From the NCBI RefSeq assembly GCF_016107655.1, contig NZ_JABASX010000004.1:248001-312000 (forward strand): a stretch of 64,000 bases of DNA, in the 5' to 3' direction. The notes under the pieces are model-generated. The model saw only the letters and a list, made by a program, of their open reading frames with translations. It was not told where the DNA came from and did no database searches. A program made the position numbers and the translations under genes. Of this stretch, positions 17,106-26,018 are shown in pieces (position 1 is the stretch's first letter; each line of letters starts with the position of its first letter). The stretch comes from Brevibacterium antiquum. GTDB lineage: Bacteria; Actinomycetota; Actinomycetes; Actinomycetales; Brevibacteriaceae.

Positions 17106-17977
17106 ATGGCCCGCAAGGCCACGCACATTCTCGTCTCCACCGGTGGGCCGAAGGATGCGACTGAAGCTGCGGGAGCGCAGGGTCGAACTGATTCTGCGGA
17201 CGGTACAGCCGCCTCGGCGACGGCACCATTGCTGCAGACGACGGACGTGGCGCTGGCCTACGGGAAGGCCCAGATCCTCGACGGGATCAATCTCGCCCTG
17301 GAACCAGGCGACTGTACTCTGTGGTTGGGCGAGTCAGGGACGGGTAAGACGACTCTGTCGCGCTGCATCGCCGTCCTCAACGACGACTATTCCGGCACCG
17401 TGGCACTGCGCGGTACGGAGCTAGCTAAGTCGACGAGGAGGCGGACGAACGAACGAACAGCGAGTCGGCATCCAGTACGTCTTCCAGTCCCCGTTCTCCT
17501 CCCTCAACCCGCGTAGGTCCATCGGTCAGTCACTGACCGTGCCGCTGGAGATGAGCGGTGAGGGCACCGCCGCGACGAGGAAGGCGCAGGTCGAAGAGGC
17601 CTTGGACTCGGTGCGTCTGGGGCGCAGCTTCCACCATCGTTGCCCCGGTGACCTGTCCGGTGGTGAGCGGCAGAGAGCCGCGATCGCCCGCGCACTGGTC
17701 AACCAGCCATCGGTGTTGGTCTGTGACGAGATCATCTCGGCACTCGGCGTGAGTGTGCAGGCTTCGATTATCGGGCTGCTGCGCACACTGAGGAAGGAAC
17801 ACCAGCTGGCGATGCTGTTCGTGACGCACAACATTGCGCTCTCACGCCATATCGCTGACTGTCTCGCAGTGCTCAACAAGGGCTCGATCGTCGACTACGG
17901 CCCCACTACCGAGGGTGCTGGAGAACCCGAAGCACGAATACACGCGTACGCTCATCGCCGACGTGCCGAAGTTCTGA
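17106..17977 (+). pseudogene. Decayed duplicate of the second half of the fused peptide ABC ATPase
   Basis: Near-identical in content to the C-terminal half of the ATPase at 11429-13195: the Ala-rich linker (KATHILVS), LAYGKAQILDGIN, Walker A GESGTGKTT, signature LSGGERQR and FVTHNIALSRHIAD. Two frameshifts break it. A tandem copy of ACGA at about 17446-17457 (intact gene: ACGAACGAGCAG) shifts the frame before EQR-like residues, and an extra G near 17914 shifts the last 20 codons. The D-loop SALD has become SALG. The first ABC domain is missing. Therefore it is non-functional. Confidence 0.85.
17921..17977 (+). repeat. 57-bp dispersed repeat, copy 2 (in ATPase pseudogene)
   Basis: The same 57 bp with a handful of substitutions (for example GAGAACCCG, ACGCGTACG, CTCATCGCC). 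It is now out of frame because of an upstream single-base insertion. Confidence 0.85.
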
Positions 17978-18425
17978 AGGGAAAGCTTGGCCTAGTCACT
18001 AATCGGCGACGAAAACAGGCGAGGACCTTGCGGCATCAGTAACGGGAGCAGTCGTCTGTACTAGGTCAGCTGTAGATAGGCAGGCGGCTGGAAAAATCTT
18101 GCTGCAAGCCAATATTTTCCGGTGGAAGTAAGAGATGTGCTCTCGACAGTTCGCGGGCCCACTTTGTGAGTCTCGTCGGACTCTGGATGAGAGGGCCGCC
18201 AGCCCTTAACGTATTCCCAAGCAGGCGTGGTGTGCAAGAGTGCAGAAACCTCACTGATAAACTTGAGAAGCGAATTTTAATCGAATTCGAGTGCGTAGTT
18301 TAGGGGCTGGGTAATGCGTGTTTTTGCACAACAATCTGGGGGACGTCAGTGGAGCGCGGCGGTCGGTGGTATTGCCTCGCACGTATGGCTAGCGCCTTCG
18401 GTCTCTTCGTTCGAGGTGGGTTCGA
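17978..18425. promoter_or_regulatory. AT-richer intergenic region upstream of glycosyltransferase
   Basis: These 448 bp are clearly richer in A+T than the neighbours (for example 18270-18310), as expected for a promoter and leader of the glycosyltransferase gene. No conserved -10/-35 pair or RNA structure could be fixed. The ribosome site GAGGTGGG at 18411-18418 is placed 7 nt before ATG 18426. Confidence 0.35.
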
Positions 18426-20357
18426 ATGCCATCTTCTGAAGCCGGTCACTTTCTGCCTGACCACCACTATCTAATTCGGCATACTCTCAGCGATCAGGCG
18501 GGCGGGGGGATGCAGGCGATGCTTCGTCGAGCAAGCGCATTCGCCGACTACTATGGTATGCCCGTTGACCTGCTCACTTATGGTTTTCAGCCGGAAATGA
18601 CCTACTTCGAAGCGTCTCTTCGTGAAACTGGAAGATTAGCTCCGGACGTACGCGTGCAAAACTTGTGGAACATCATGTCGGAAATCGCTCTAGAGCCATC
18701 AGACGCGATCTTTCCCGACAAGTATGAGAATGCGCCTCTGGACGAACCGCGCGGAAGTTCGAAGCTCACCGGGGTTATGGCCTGTGGTCTTCAGCGTATG
18801 ACGCAGTATTGCGGAGACTCTGAGGAAATCGAATCCATCGACTACCGTCGCGAGGACGGAACTCGATTCGTCAGCGATATTCGGAGGGAAGATGGGGCGG
18901 CACACCAGAGGAAGGTAGCGCTTTTAGCTCCAGACCAACGGATCTTGAAATCGTGGAACAGCGTGACAGATATGTTTGCGTGGCTCCTGACGAAGGTTTT
19001 GGGACGAGAAAATTCCGTCATCGTGGTCGACCACCCTGCTATGGCCAATTCGATAGCTCGGAACGGCTATATTGCTCCGAACAGCGTCCTCATAAAGTGT
19101 TACCACAGTAACCATTCGGCTGCGCAGTCAGACGTTGGGTTCGGAGTCCTTTCGAAAAGGCACATGGTGTCGATGGAACGAGCTGATGTGTTCGATGCCA
19201 ATGTCTTCCCGTCGTCGGGCCAGATTGATGCCGTTGCAGACCTGATAGGCGAGTCCACAGACATGTGGCCCATCGGAAACATTATCGAGCCGGCGGTTGG
19301 TGCTTCGTCGGAAGAGGAACATCGAAAGGACTCAGGTGTTGTAATTAGTCGTCTTGTCCGGGAGAAGAACGTAGATCACGCAATCGATGCTGTTCTCTTG
19401 GCCAATGTTGAGCGTTCCACACACGAGGTCCCCACCATATTGTCGATTTTCGGAACTGGCACTGACCAGCCGAGGCTGGAGAGTCTAATCGATAAACGCC
19501 AAGTGGGCGATCAGATCAAACTCTTCGGGTACACAAATGACGTTTATGACGAGTTCAAACGGGCATCATTCTCGGTACTTCCCACAAATCAGGAGGCCTT
19601 TGGCCTGTCCATCGTTGAAAGTATGGCGTGTGGTTGCATACCGATTGTCTACGATGTCCCCTACGGACCGAGCGAGATCATCACGGACGGAGTCGATGGC
19701 TTCCTGGTGCCTTTCGGAGATATTCGCTCGATTGCAGACTGCGTGCGAGCACTGCGAACGATGAGCGATCTGGATTTAGAGAAGATGCGGGATGCCGCAA
19801 GGAACCGAGCGAACGACTATGGCAGTCGAAAGATCGCGCAAGCATGGGCCCGCGCAATTGACGTTACACGGGATCGCAAAGACACCACAGCGAAGTCCGT
19901 TATATCCCAGCGGTCGCTCCAGATAGCGTCTATCACTCCATTGGAAGGCTCAAATAGCGCATCAGCGGCGGCCCCATCGCTTGACGTCGAACTGTACATT
20001 GATTCGCGGATCAAATCCGCCGACGTTCCAGGCGTGAAGGTGTTTTTGTGTTTTCGTGGCCGGGGAAGCACATTGCGTATCCGCGTCCCTGGCGTCCTAC
20101 GAATGAGGCGACATGGATTCCTGCTCCGGCAGCAAACGTTGGGCATGAACTTCCCCATCCCGACTGAGCAGTTGGATCGCGCGCCACGAGAGATCATCGA
20201 TACCTTTGTGCGTATCAATGATGGGGTGACGGTCCGCGAATTTCGTCTCAAAGCAGCTGGAGTTGACTTGGCGGCGTTCAAGTTGCCTCCTGAGCTGGAA
20301 GCTTATGAGACTAAGGGCGGATATCTCAGCCTTCGCAGGCCGGTTCGCAGAGGCTAG
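18426..20357 (+). CDS. Glycosyltransferase, GT4/GT-B fold (teichoic acid glycosylation type)
   Basis: A 643-aa retaining glycosyltransferase. The C-terminal Rossmann half shows VVISRLVREKNVDHAIDA, LSIFGTGTDQPRLESLI, then PTNQEAFGLSIVESMACGC with the EX7E pair (about Glu390 and Glu398) that binds the donor. The N-terminal half (HHYLIRHTLSDQAGGGMQAM, then MPVDLLTYGF) resembles enzymes that glycosylate poly-ribitol-P or serine-rich proteins (TarM/Gtf-like). About 110 residues after the GT-B core form a beta-rich extra domain. The start is supported by GAGGTGGG. With the TarI-like and TagF-like genes it probably decorates the wall polymer; the sugar is unknown. Confidence 0.8.
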   Translation: MPSSEAGHFLPDHHYLIRHTLSDQAGGGMQAMLRRASAFADYYGMPVDLLTYGFQPEMTYFEASLRETGRLAPDVRVQNLWNIMSEIALEPSDAIFPDKYENAPLDEPRGSSKLTGVMACGLQRMTQYCGDSEEIESIDYRREDGTRFVSDIRREDGAAHQRKVALLAPDQRILKSWNSVTDMFAWLLTKVLGRENSVIVVDHPAMANSIARNGYIAPNSVLIKCYHSNHSAAQSDVGFGVLSKRHMVSMERADVFDANVFPSSGQIDAVADLIGESTDMWPIGNIIEPAVGASSEEEHRKDSGVVISRLVREKNVDHAIDAVLLANVERSTHEVPTILSIFGTGTDQPRLESLIDKRQVGDQIKLFGYTNDVYDEFKRASFSVLPTNQEAFGLSIVESMACGCIPIVYDVPYGPSEIITDGVDGFLVPFGDIRSIADCVRALRTMSDLDLEKMRDAARNRANDYGSRKIAQAWARAIDVTRDRKDTTAKSVISQRSLQIASITPLEGSNSASAAAPSLDVELYIDSRIKSADVPGVKVFLCFRGRGSTLRIRVPGVLRMRRHGFLLRQQTLGMNFPIPTEQLDRAPREIIDTFVRINDGVTVREFRLKAAGVDLAAFKLPPELEAYETKGGYLSLRRPVRRG

Positions 20358-20435
20358 TGAGCTGACCCGACTCTCGAGCCATCAATTATAAATACCGTCA
20401 CTTCTGGGGAGCCGGCACTTTCGTGAGAGAGGCCC

Positions 20436-21158
20436 TCAGTGAGGCGCCGCGATCGATAGGAAAGTTCCGGGCACGGGCGAGAGGTCATAGGCTTCGAGCT
20501 GCCTGGATTTGAGTCGGCTGCCTGTCGCGAACTGTGGATCGAGACTGATGGCGACCAAGTCGTTGTTGGACAATAAGATCGCCTCATCACTGACATCTTC
20601 GAGGAGTGATTCGATTTCTTCCTCGAGGCTGCGGACCGTCATATCGATTCCTGCGACCCCATAGAACTCGCTGGATATCTCCAGAGGGACGGTGAAGGTG
20701 AATGCGAACTGGTCCGTGCACATGTAGTCAACGAAGGGGCCAGTCATGTGCGGACGTCTCGTCGTTGCCGGTACTCGGTACCATTCGATGTCCTCAAGGC
20801 CGGCCTGATAGGTGCCGAGCTCGGTGAGATCGGCGTCAAGAGGCAAGGGCTCCACACGACCGTTCTCGCGTTGTGTGACCCACCACAGCAGCGACCGAGA
20901 TTGGTCAAGCACAGCAGGGTGGACGCTGACTATTCCTGCGCCGGCGAACTTGCTCGTGGAGTTGAGCGCGTCAAAGACGACCTCCTCCAGCCGAGCCTCC
21001 AGTGACCGAGGAGTAGTCGAGAGCGCTTCAATTGCGACACTCGATACCCTCTCGATTGTCTCCGGAACTCGAGCATGCCAAGCGGTGATGACATCAACCA
21101 ACCTTGTAATCTCAGGTGTTTCAGCGATTGTTCTCACGTTCGTGCCTTTGTGCGTCAT
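20436..21158 (-). CDS. Stand-alone cache (PDC-like) sensor-domain protein
   Basis: A soluble protein of about 240 aa with the cache signature TGPFVDYMCTDQFAFTFTVP, SSEFYGVAGIDMTVRSLEEE and LLSNNDLVAISLDP. It has no signal peptide, membrane helix or output domain. Cache domains normally bind small molecules outside the cell as part of kinases or chemoreceptors, so a cytoplasmic solo version is odd. ATG 21158 is used; the gene overlaps the 3' end of the GntR gene by 38 bp on the same strand, so both are co-transcribed. It may sense the substrate of the polyamine-type transporter divergent to it. That role is inference. Confidence 0.7.
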   Translation of the reverse strand: MTHKGTNVRTIAETPEITRLVDVITAWHARVPETIERVSSVAIEALSTTPRSLEARLEEVVFDALNSTSKFAGAGIVSVHPAVLDQSRSLLWWVTQRENGRVEPLPLDADLTELGTYQAGLEDIEWYRVPATTRRPHMTGPFVDYMCTDQFAFTFTVPLEISSEFYGVAGIDMTVRSLEEEIESLLEDVSDEAILLSNNDLVAISLDPQFATGSRLKSRQLEAYDLSPVPGTFLSIAAPH

Positions 21159-21885
21159 TGCGTCTGGACAACAGCCATCTGAGTGAGATGGTAACAGCTT
21201 CCCCACGGGCCGCGATCGCAGCGTCCGTGTGTCCTGAGATCATCTCATCGAGCATTGTCCCATTGAGAGCGAAGATCGAACTGCGGAGGTCGGTGTCGTC
21301 CAATCCGATCCACAGGAGCGCCCCGAAATCATTCTGAATTCGGATCTGTTCGTGCACCAGACGAACCGATTGGGATTCACCTGCCAACCGAAGATCCAAA
21401 CCACCTTGAACCGACCGAGCTTCGGCGCCGTCAGTAGGATCTGCACGCAGAAAGGTCTCGCGCACGGCGTCCAGATTCTGCTCGAGGCCCATGGCGGAAA
21501 TCGTCCGCAGCACACCATCGACGATCGTGCGGTAATAGGTCGCCAGATCGGTGATCTCTGCGCGAGAGAGCGCGGCGATTCGTCGCTCCAGCAAGGCCTG
21601 TGCGTGACTGGAATCGACCGCGACGAAGCTGCCGCCACCCCGCCCTTGCTTGGTGTAGAGCAGATCAGTGGCGCGCAGATGTTGGAGTGCTTCTCTGACG
21701 GTGACGAGTGAGACTCGAAACCGCGATGCCAGAGCCGACTCCCCGGGAAGTCGATCGCCTGGGGCGAGAACCCCCGTCGCAATGGCGTCTTCAAGCCGTT
21801 GTCGGATCCTGGAAACCAGCGCCTTCTCTCCGATCGGGGCGTAGATGGCCGCAGTGACCGAAGAATGTGAACGGCTATCTTCCAT
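21121..21885 (-). CDS. FadR-type GntR transcriptional regulator
   Basis: The N-terminal winged HTH (residues about 15-85) shows LVSRIRQRLEDAIATGVLAP, GDRLPGESALASRFRVS and TVREALQHLRATDLL. An all-helical FCD effector domain follows, with FALNGTMLDEMISGHTDAAI near its end, where FCD proteins place metal- or acid-binding histidines. ATG 21885 is preferred over an upstream start at 21927 because the leader lies inside the divergent promoter region. It is divergent to the polyamine-type ABC operon and overlaps the cache-protein gene. It most likely represses the transporter through the palindrome at 21922-21943. Confidence 0.85.
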   Translation of the reverse strand: MEDSRSHSSVTAAIYAPIGEKALVSRIRQRLEDAIATGVLAPGDRLPGESALASRFRVSLVTVREALQHLRATDLLYTKQGRGGGSFVAVDSSHAQALLERRIAALSRAEITDLATYYRTIVDGVLRTISAMGLEQNLDAVRETFLRADPTDGAEARSVQGGLDLRLAGESQSVRLVHEQIRIQNDFGALLWIGLDDTDLRSSIFALNGTMLDEMISGHTDAAIAARGEAVTISLRWLLSRRNDAQRHERENNR

Positions 21886-21921
21886 ATGCCCATTATCCGA
21901 GTGGAGACTGAGAAAACCTTG

Positions 21922-21943
21922 AAACATATGGTTTCATGTGTTT
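21922..21943. promoter_or_regulatory. Palindromic operator candidate in gntR / ABC intergenic region
   Basis: Arms AAACATATG (21922-21930) and CATGTGTTT (21935-21943) pair at 8 of 9 positions around a 4-bp centre (GTTT). An overlapping symmetry GAAAC/GTTTC spans 21921-21935. It lies about 40 bp from each divergent start codon, a normal place for a GntR operator. Confidence 0.6.
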
Positions 21944-21984
21944 ATATGATTTACGACACAGACACTTGGCTTGAGGAGCGCACC

Positions 21985-23028
21985 ATGACAGCAACCGCGG
22001 CAACCGCGATCTCCCTTCGGGGCGTTGAGCGCCGGTTTGGTGATGTCGCCGCAGTCGATGGAGTCGATCTGGATATCGCTGCAGGAGAGTTCTTCTCGAT
22101 GCTGGGTCCATCCGGTTCCGGAAAGACCACGGTGCTGCGGCTGATCGCCGGTTTCGATGAACCTACAGCCGGCACGATCGAACTCTCCGGCAAACCGGTC
22201 CAGCGACTCGCCTCCTACGATCGCGACGTCAACACGGTGTTTCAGGACTATGCGCTCTTCCCTCATCTCAACGTGATCGAAAACGTCGAATTCGGTCTGC
22301 GCATCCGCAAGGTGGCCAAATCTCGCCGCCGGCAACTGGCGCGAGAGGCCCTTGAGCGGATGAGGCTGGGCGCCTTTGAACAACGCAGGCCAAGCGAACT
22401 TTCCGGCGGACAACGGCAGCGTGTGGCTCTCGCCCGTGCCATTGTCGTGGATCCGAAGGTCCTCCTACTGGATGAACCCTTAGGTGCCCTGGACAAGAAG
22501 CTGCGCGAACAGATGCAGGTCGAGCTCAAAGATCTGCAGCGCAACCTCGGCATCACTTTCGTCTTCGTCACCCACGATCAGGAAGAAGCTCTGACCCTCT
22601 CTGACCGAATCGCCGTCTTCAGCGACGGGCAGATCCAACAGGTCGATACACCGGAGAATCTCTACCGTGCACCAGCGACAGAATTCGTCGCATCATTCGT
22701 CGGGACCTCCAACCTCTTTGATGAAGAGCACTCCCAGCGACTGTTGGGTATGAACGGAACGTTCACAATCCGACCAGAGAACCTGCGGGTCACATCTGCC
22801 GCAGATGCACCCACCGGGCGGTTGACGGGAACGGTCCGCAACCGGATGTTCATCGGTGCGAACCATCGGACGATCATCGATGTCGACGACATCGCAGTGT
22901 CCGTTCTCGAACCTGCCGACTCACCCAGCCGCAGCCTCGGCGAGCAGGTGAACCTCGATTTCAACGACTCTGACGTTCGGAAACTCCGGGCGGACGAACA
23001 ATCAGCGGCACACGTCGCACTTGATTAA
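21985..23028 (+). CDS. ABC transporter ATPase, polyamine/iron type (PotA-like)
   Basis: ATP-hydrolysing subunit of an importer (347 aa). Seen: Walker A GPSGSGKTT, Q-loop FQDYALFPHLNV, signature LSGGQRQRVALARA, Walker B LLLDEPLGALD and the switch histidine FVTHDQEEALTLSD. A C-terminal TOBE-type domain follows (TIRPENLRVTSA), as in PotA. ATG 21985 was chosen for the GAGGAG 8 bp upstream; the longer frame to 21886 covers the operator. The next three genes encode the binding protein and two permeases with short gaps, so this is one operon. Substrate specificity, whether polyamine or other, is not proven. Confidence 0.9.
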   Translation: MTATAATAISLRGVERRFGDVAAVDGVDLDIAAGEFFSMLGPSGSGKTTVLRLIAGFDEPTAGTIELSGKPVQRLASYDRDVNTVFQDYALFPHLNVIENVEFGLRIRKVAKSRRRQLAREALERMRLGAFEQRRPSELSGGQRQRVALARAIVVDPKVLLLDEPLGALDKKLREQMQVELKDLQRNLGITFVFVTHDQEEALTLSDRIAVFSDGQIQQVDTPENLYRAPATEFVASFVGTSNLFDEEHSQRLLGMNGTFTIRPENLRVTSAADAPTGRLTGTVRNRMFIGANHRTIIDVDDIAVSVLEPADSPSRSLGEQVNLDFNDSDVRKLRADEQSAAHVALD

Positions 23029-23042
23029 GGAGAACAGTGAAG

Positions 23043-24227
23043 ATGACACTGACAAAGCGCGCCAAAGGAGGCGCGGCCCTCATTGCGGCGCTGGCCTTGA
23101 CGTTCGGGATGAGCGGTTGCGGAACATCCTCAGGAGAGAAATCTGATTCCGAGTCCACGGAGCTGAAGGAACTCGGCAAGGCTGAGGGCGAGGTCTCCCT
23201 CTTGGCGTGGCCGGGATATGTGGAGGACGGGTCGAACGATCCCGATGCGGATTGGGTGACTCCCTTCGAAAAGGAAACCGGCTGCAGTGTGAAAGCCCAG
23301 ACCTATGGCACGAGTGATGAAGCGTTCAACCTCATGAAACAGGGTGGGATCGATGTTGTCGCCGCCTCCGGGGACCTGTCTCTGCGACTCATCGCGGCGG
23401 GCGACGTGCAGCCGATCAACAACGATCTCGTTCCCAACTATGAGAATGTCTATGACTTCCTGAAGAACCGTGACTGGAACTCACTCGACGGCAAAAGCTA
23501 CGGTGTTCCGCACGGCTACGGGGCGAACCTTCTGATGTACAACAAGAAGGAATTCAAGAAGGCCCCAACCTCGTGGGACGTGGTCTTCGATAAGTCCGAC
23601 GAGCATAAGGGCAAAGTGACAGCCTATGATTCGCCGATCTACATCGCCGATGCCGCGGTCTACCTGATGGATCACAACCCGGAGCTGGGGATCAAGAACC
23701 CGTACTCGCTTGATGAGAAGCAGTTGGATGCGGCCGTCGAGCTGCTGAAGAAGCAGAGCCCGAATGTGGCGGAGTACTGGTCGGATTACCTGAAGTCCCT
23801 GCAGGGCTTCGAAAACGGCTCGGTGGTGGCAGGCACCGGCTGGCAGGTGACGATGAACGAGCTCGACCCGAAGAAGTTCGGCTCCGTCATTCCCGATGAG
23901 GGGACCACAGGGTGGAGCGATACCTGGATGGTCTCGGCGGATTCCGAGCACACGACCTGTTCGTACAAGTGGCTTGACTACATGTCCAGCGCTAAGGGTT
24001 CAGCAGCGGCAACTGAGTACTTCGGCGAAGCTCCGAACAACCCAGGGGCCTGTAAGGAAGCCGAAGATCCGAACTTCTGCGATACCTACCATGCCGGAGA
24101 CGAAAAATACGCCGAGGGTATCTGGTACTGGACTACACCAATCAGTGAATGCCTTGACGGGCGAACCGACGTCAAATGCACAGATTACGCCGCGTGGACC
24201 AAAGCGTGGCAGCAGATCAAGGGATGA
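23043..24227 (+). CDS. Extracellular solute-binding lipoprotein, spermidine/putrescine type (PotD-like)
   Basis: Lipoprotein receptor of the preceding ATPase. The N-terminus is a signal peptide (KGGAALIAALALTFGMSGC) with lipobox Cys26. The mature part has LLAWPGYVEDG near the start, GGIDVVAASGDLSLRLIAAG, GKSYGVPHGYGANLLMYN and WMDYMSS-like WLDYMSSAKG, the plan of PotD/family-1 receptors. ATG 23043 is preferred (AAGGAG 10 nt upstream); GTG 23037 is the alternative. Four to six cysteines in the last third (DTYHAGDEK region and CKEAEDPNFC) could form disulfides, which is uncommon in PotD and may mark a distinct ligand. Confidence 0.85.
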   Translation: MTLTKRAKGGAALIAALALTFGMSGCGTSSGEKSDSESTELKELGKAEGEVSLLAWPGYVEDGSNDPDADWVTPFEKETGCSVKAQTYGTSDEAFNLMKQGGIDVVAASGDLSLRLIAAGDVQPINNDLVPNYENVYDFLKNRDWNSLDGKSYGVPHGYGANLLMYNKKEFKKAPTSWDVVFDKSDEHKGKVTAYDSPIYIADAAVYLMDHNPELGIKNPYSLDEKQLDAAVELLKKQSPNVAEYWSDYLKSLQGFENGSVVAGTGWQVTMNELDPKKFGSVIPDEGTTGWSDTWMVSADSEHTTCSYKWLDYMSSAKGSAAATEYFGEAPNNPGACKEAEDPNFCDTYHAGDEKYAEGIWYWTTPISECLDGRTDVKCTDYAAWTKAWQQIKG

Positions 24228-24233
24228 TCAAGA

Positions 24234-25133
24234 ATGAGCCAGTCCAGTAATACCGACAGCCGAATTCAACCTCCGCCGAGAACCACAGGGCGACGCCTAT
24301 CGAGCTTCTTCGGCTCACATAAACGGTTGTCGCTGACCGTGCTTCTCGCGGCGCCACTGGCCTGGCTCATTCTCATCTACATCATTGCGCTGCTCCTGCT
24401 GCTCGTCACTGCGTTCTGGTCGACCGACAGCTTCACTGGTCAAGTCGTCCAGGACTGGACATTGAGCAACTTCCAAGCAGTGTTCGCCGAGGCGCTGTAC
24501 AGGGCGGTGACGGTGCGTACCCTCCTCATCGCAGTCTCGGTGACGGTCATCGACGTGCTCATCGCCCTGCCCGTCGGGTACTTCATGTCGAAGGTTGCTG
24601 GCCCACGACTGCGAGGCGCGCTAGTTGTCGCGTTCCTCATGCCGCTGTGGGCCGCGTACCTGGTCAAGGCCTATGCCTGGCGCACAATCGTCTCGCCGCA
24701 CGGTCTGCTCGATTCGATCGGGGTCTCGCCAGGGCTGGGAGTCATCGCGACAATCATTACGATGTCCTACATCTGGCTGCCCTACGTTGTGATGCCGGTC
24801 TATGCCGGTTTCGAAAGGATCCCGGACAGCCTCATCGAAGCAGCAGGCGACCTGGGAGCCAAGGGGTGGAAGACGTTCACCGCGGTGATCATCCCGCTCG
24901 TCTGGCCATCGGTCATCGCCGGTTCGATCTTCTCGTTCTCACTGACCCTGGGTGACTACATTGCGGTGCAGATCGTCGGCGGATCACAGCAGCTCCTGGG
25001 AACGCTGATCTACGCGAACGTCGGCACCGGTGGCAACATGCCATTGGCAGCGGCCACGGCATTCATTCCGATTGCGGTCATCCTGATCTACCTGACCGCT
25101 GTTCGCCGCACCGGCGCACTGAAGAACCTTTAG
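24234..25133 (+). CDS. ABC transporter permease, PotB-like
   Basis: Integral membrane subunit (299 aa). A 35-residue cytoplasmic N-terminus leads into helix 1 (VLLAAPLAWLILIYIIALLL), then five more helices. The EAA loop that docks the ATPase reads LIEAAGDLGAKGWKTFTAVI. The start lies 6 bp after the binding-protein stop; the next permease follows after 8 bp. It forms a heterodimer with the PotC-like protein. Confidence 0.9.
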   Translation: MSQSSNTDSRIQPPPRTTGRRLSSFFGSHKRLSLTVLLAAPLAWLILIYIIALLLLLVTAFWSTDSFTGQVVQDWTLSNFQAVFAEALYRAVTVRTLLIAVSVTVIDVLIALPVGYFMSKVAGPRLRGALVVAFLMPLWAAYLVKAYAWRTIVSPHGLLDSIGVSPGLGVIATIITMSYIWLPYVVMPVYAGFERIPDSLIEAAGDLGAKGWKTFTAVIIPLVWPSVIAGSIFSFSLTLGDYIAVQIVGGSQQLLGTLIYANVGTGGNMPLAAATAFIPIAVILIYLTAVRRTGALKNL

Positions 25134-25141
25134 GACACACC

Positions 25142-25945
25142 ATGAGAATCCCTCTACCGGTCAAAGCCGTTCTCAGCATCATCGTCTGTGCGGTCCTGGC
25201 CTTCGTCTACATTCCACTGTTCATCGTCGTCATCAATTCGTTCAACTCCAGCCAGTCGCTGGGTTGGCCACCGAAGTCCTTCACCTTCGAATGGTGGATC
25301 AGAGCATTCAATGACAGCGGAGCGCTCTCAGCATTGGGAACAAGCCTCCTCGTCGCGGCTTGTGCGACAGTGATCGCGCTCATCCTGGGCACACTGGCGT
25401 CCTTGGCCCTTGACCGGTTCGAATTCTTCGGCAGAGAAGGAGTGAACCTACTCATCGTCTTGCCGATCGCACTGCCTGGAATCATCACCGGTATCGCTTT
25501 GAACAACGCGTTCACGACGATGCTGGGCTGGAAGCTGGGTCTGCTCACCGTTATCACAGCGCATGCAACATTCTGCATCGTCACCATCTACAACAACGTG
25601 TTCGCTCGGATGCGCAGGCTCTCCGGAAATCTCCGAGATGCCGCAATGGATCTGGGGGCAGATGCCTTCACCACGTTCCGGCTGGTCACATTCCCGCAAT
25701 TGCGCAGTGCACTGCTCGCCGGTGGTCTGCTCGCCTTCGGCCTGTCTTTCGACGAAATCATCGTCACACAGTTCACCGCGGGCACCGGGGTGCAGACACT
25801 GCCGATCTGGATCTTCGACAACATGTTCAGACCCAACCAGGCTCCGATCGTCAACGTCATCGCGACCTTCCTCGTCATCGTCTCGATCATTCCGATCATG
25901 TTGGCGAACCGCATTGGAGGGAAAGCCGCAACAGGTGCGGCGTAA
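25142..25945 (+). CDS. ABC transporter permease, PotC-like
   Basis: Second permease (267 aa, six helices). Family-typical FIVVINSFNSS after helix 1 and a coupling loop LRDAAMDLGADAFTTFRLVT are visible, followed by LRSALLAGGLLAFGLSFDE with the conserved FxxSFDE-type end. It closes the PotABCD-like operon. After its stop come the 57-bp ATPase-gene repeat and a strong hairpin. Confidence 0.9.
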   Translation: MRIPLPVKAVLSIIVCAVLAFVYIPLFIVVINSFNSSQSLGWPPKSFTFEWWIRAFNDSGALSALGTSLLVAACATVIALILGTLASLALDRFEFFGREGVNLLIVLPIALPGIITGIALNNAFTTMLGWKLGLLTVITAHATFCIVTIYNNVFARMRRLSGNLRDAAMDLGADAFTTFRLVTFPQLRSALLAGGLLAFGLSFDEIIVTQFTAGTGVQTLPIWIFDNMFRPNQAPIVNVIATFLVIVSIIPIMLANRIGGKAATGAA

Positions 25946-26018
25946 ACACTCGAAAGAAGCCATTGCCTCGGTCAGAAGGCATCGCCTCCTGGTTCACGTG
26001 TGGCCGTGTCGGTGGGGG

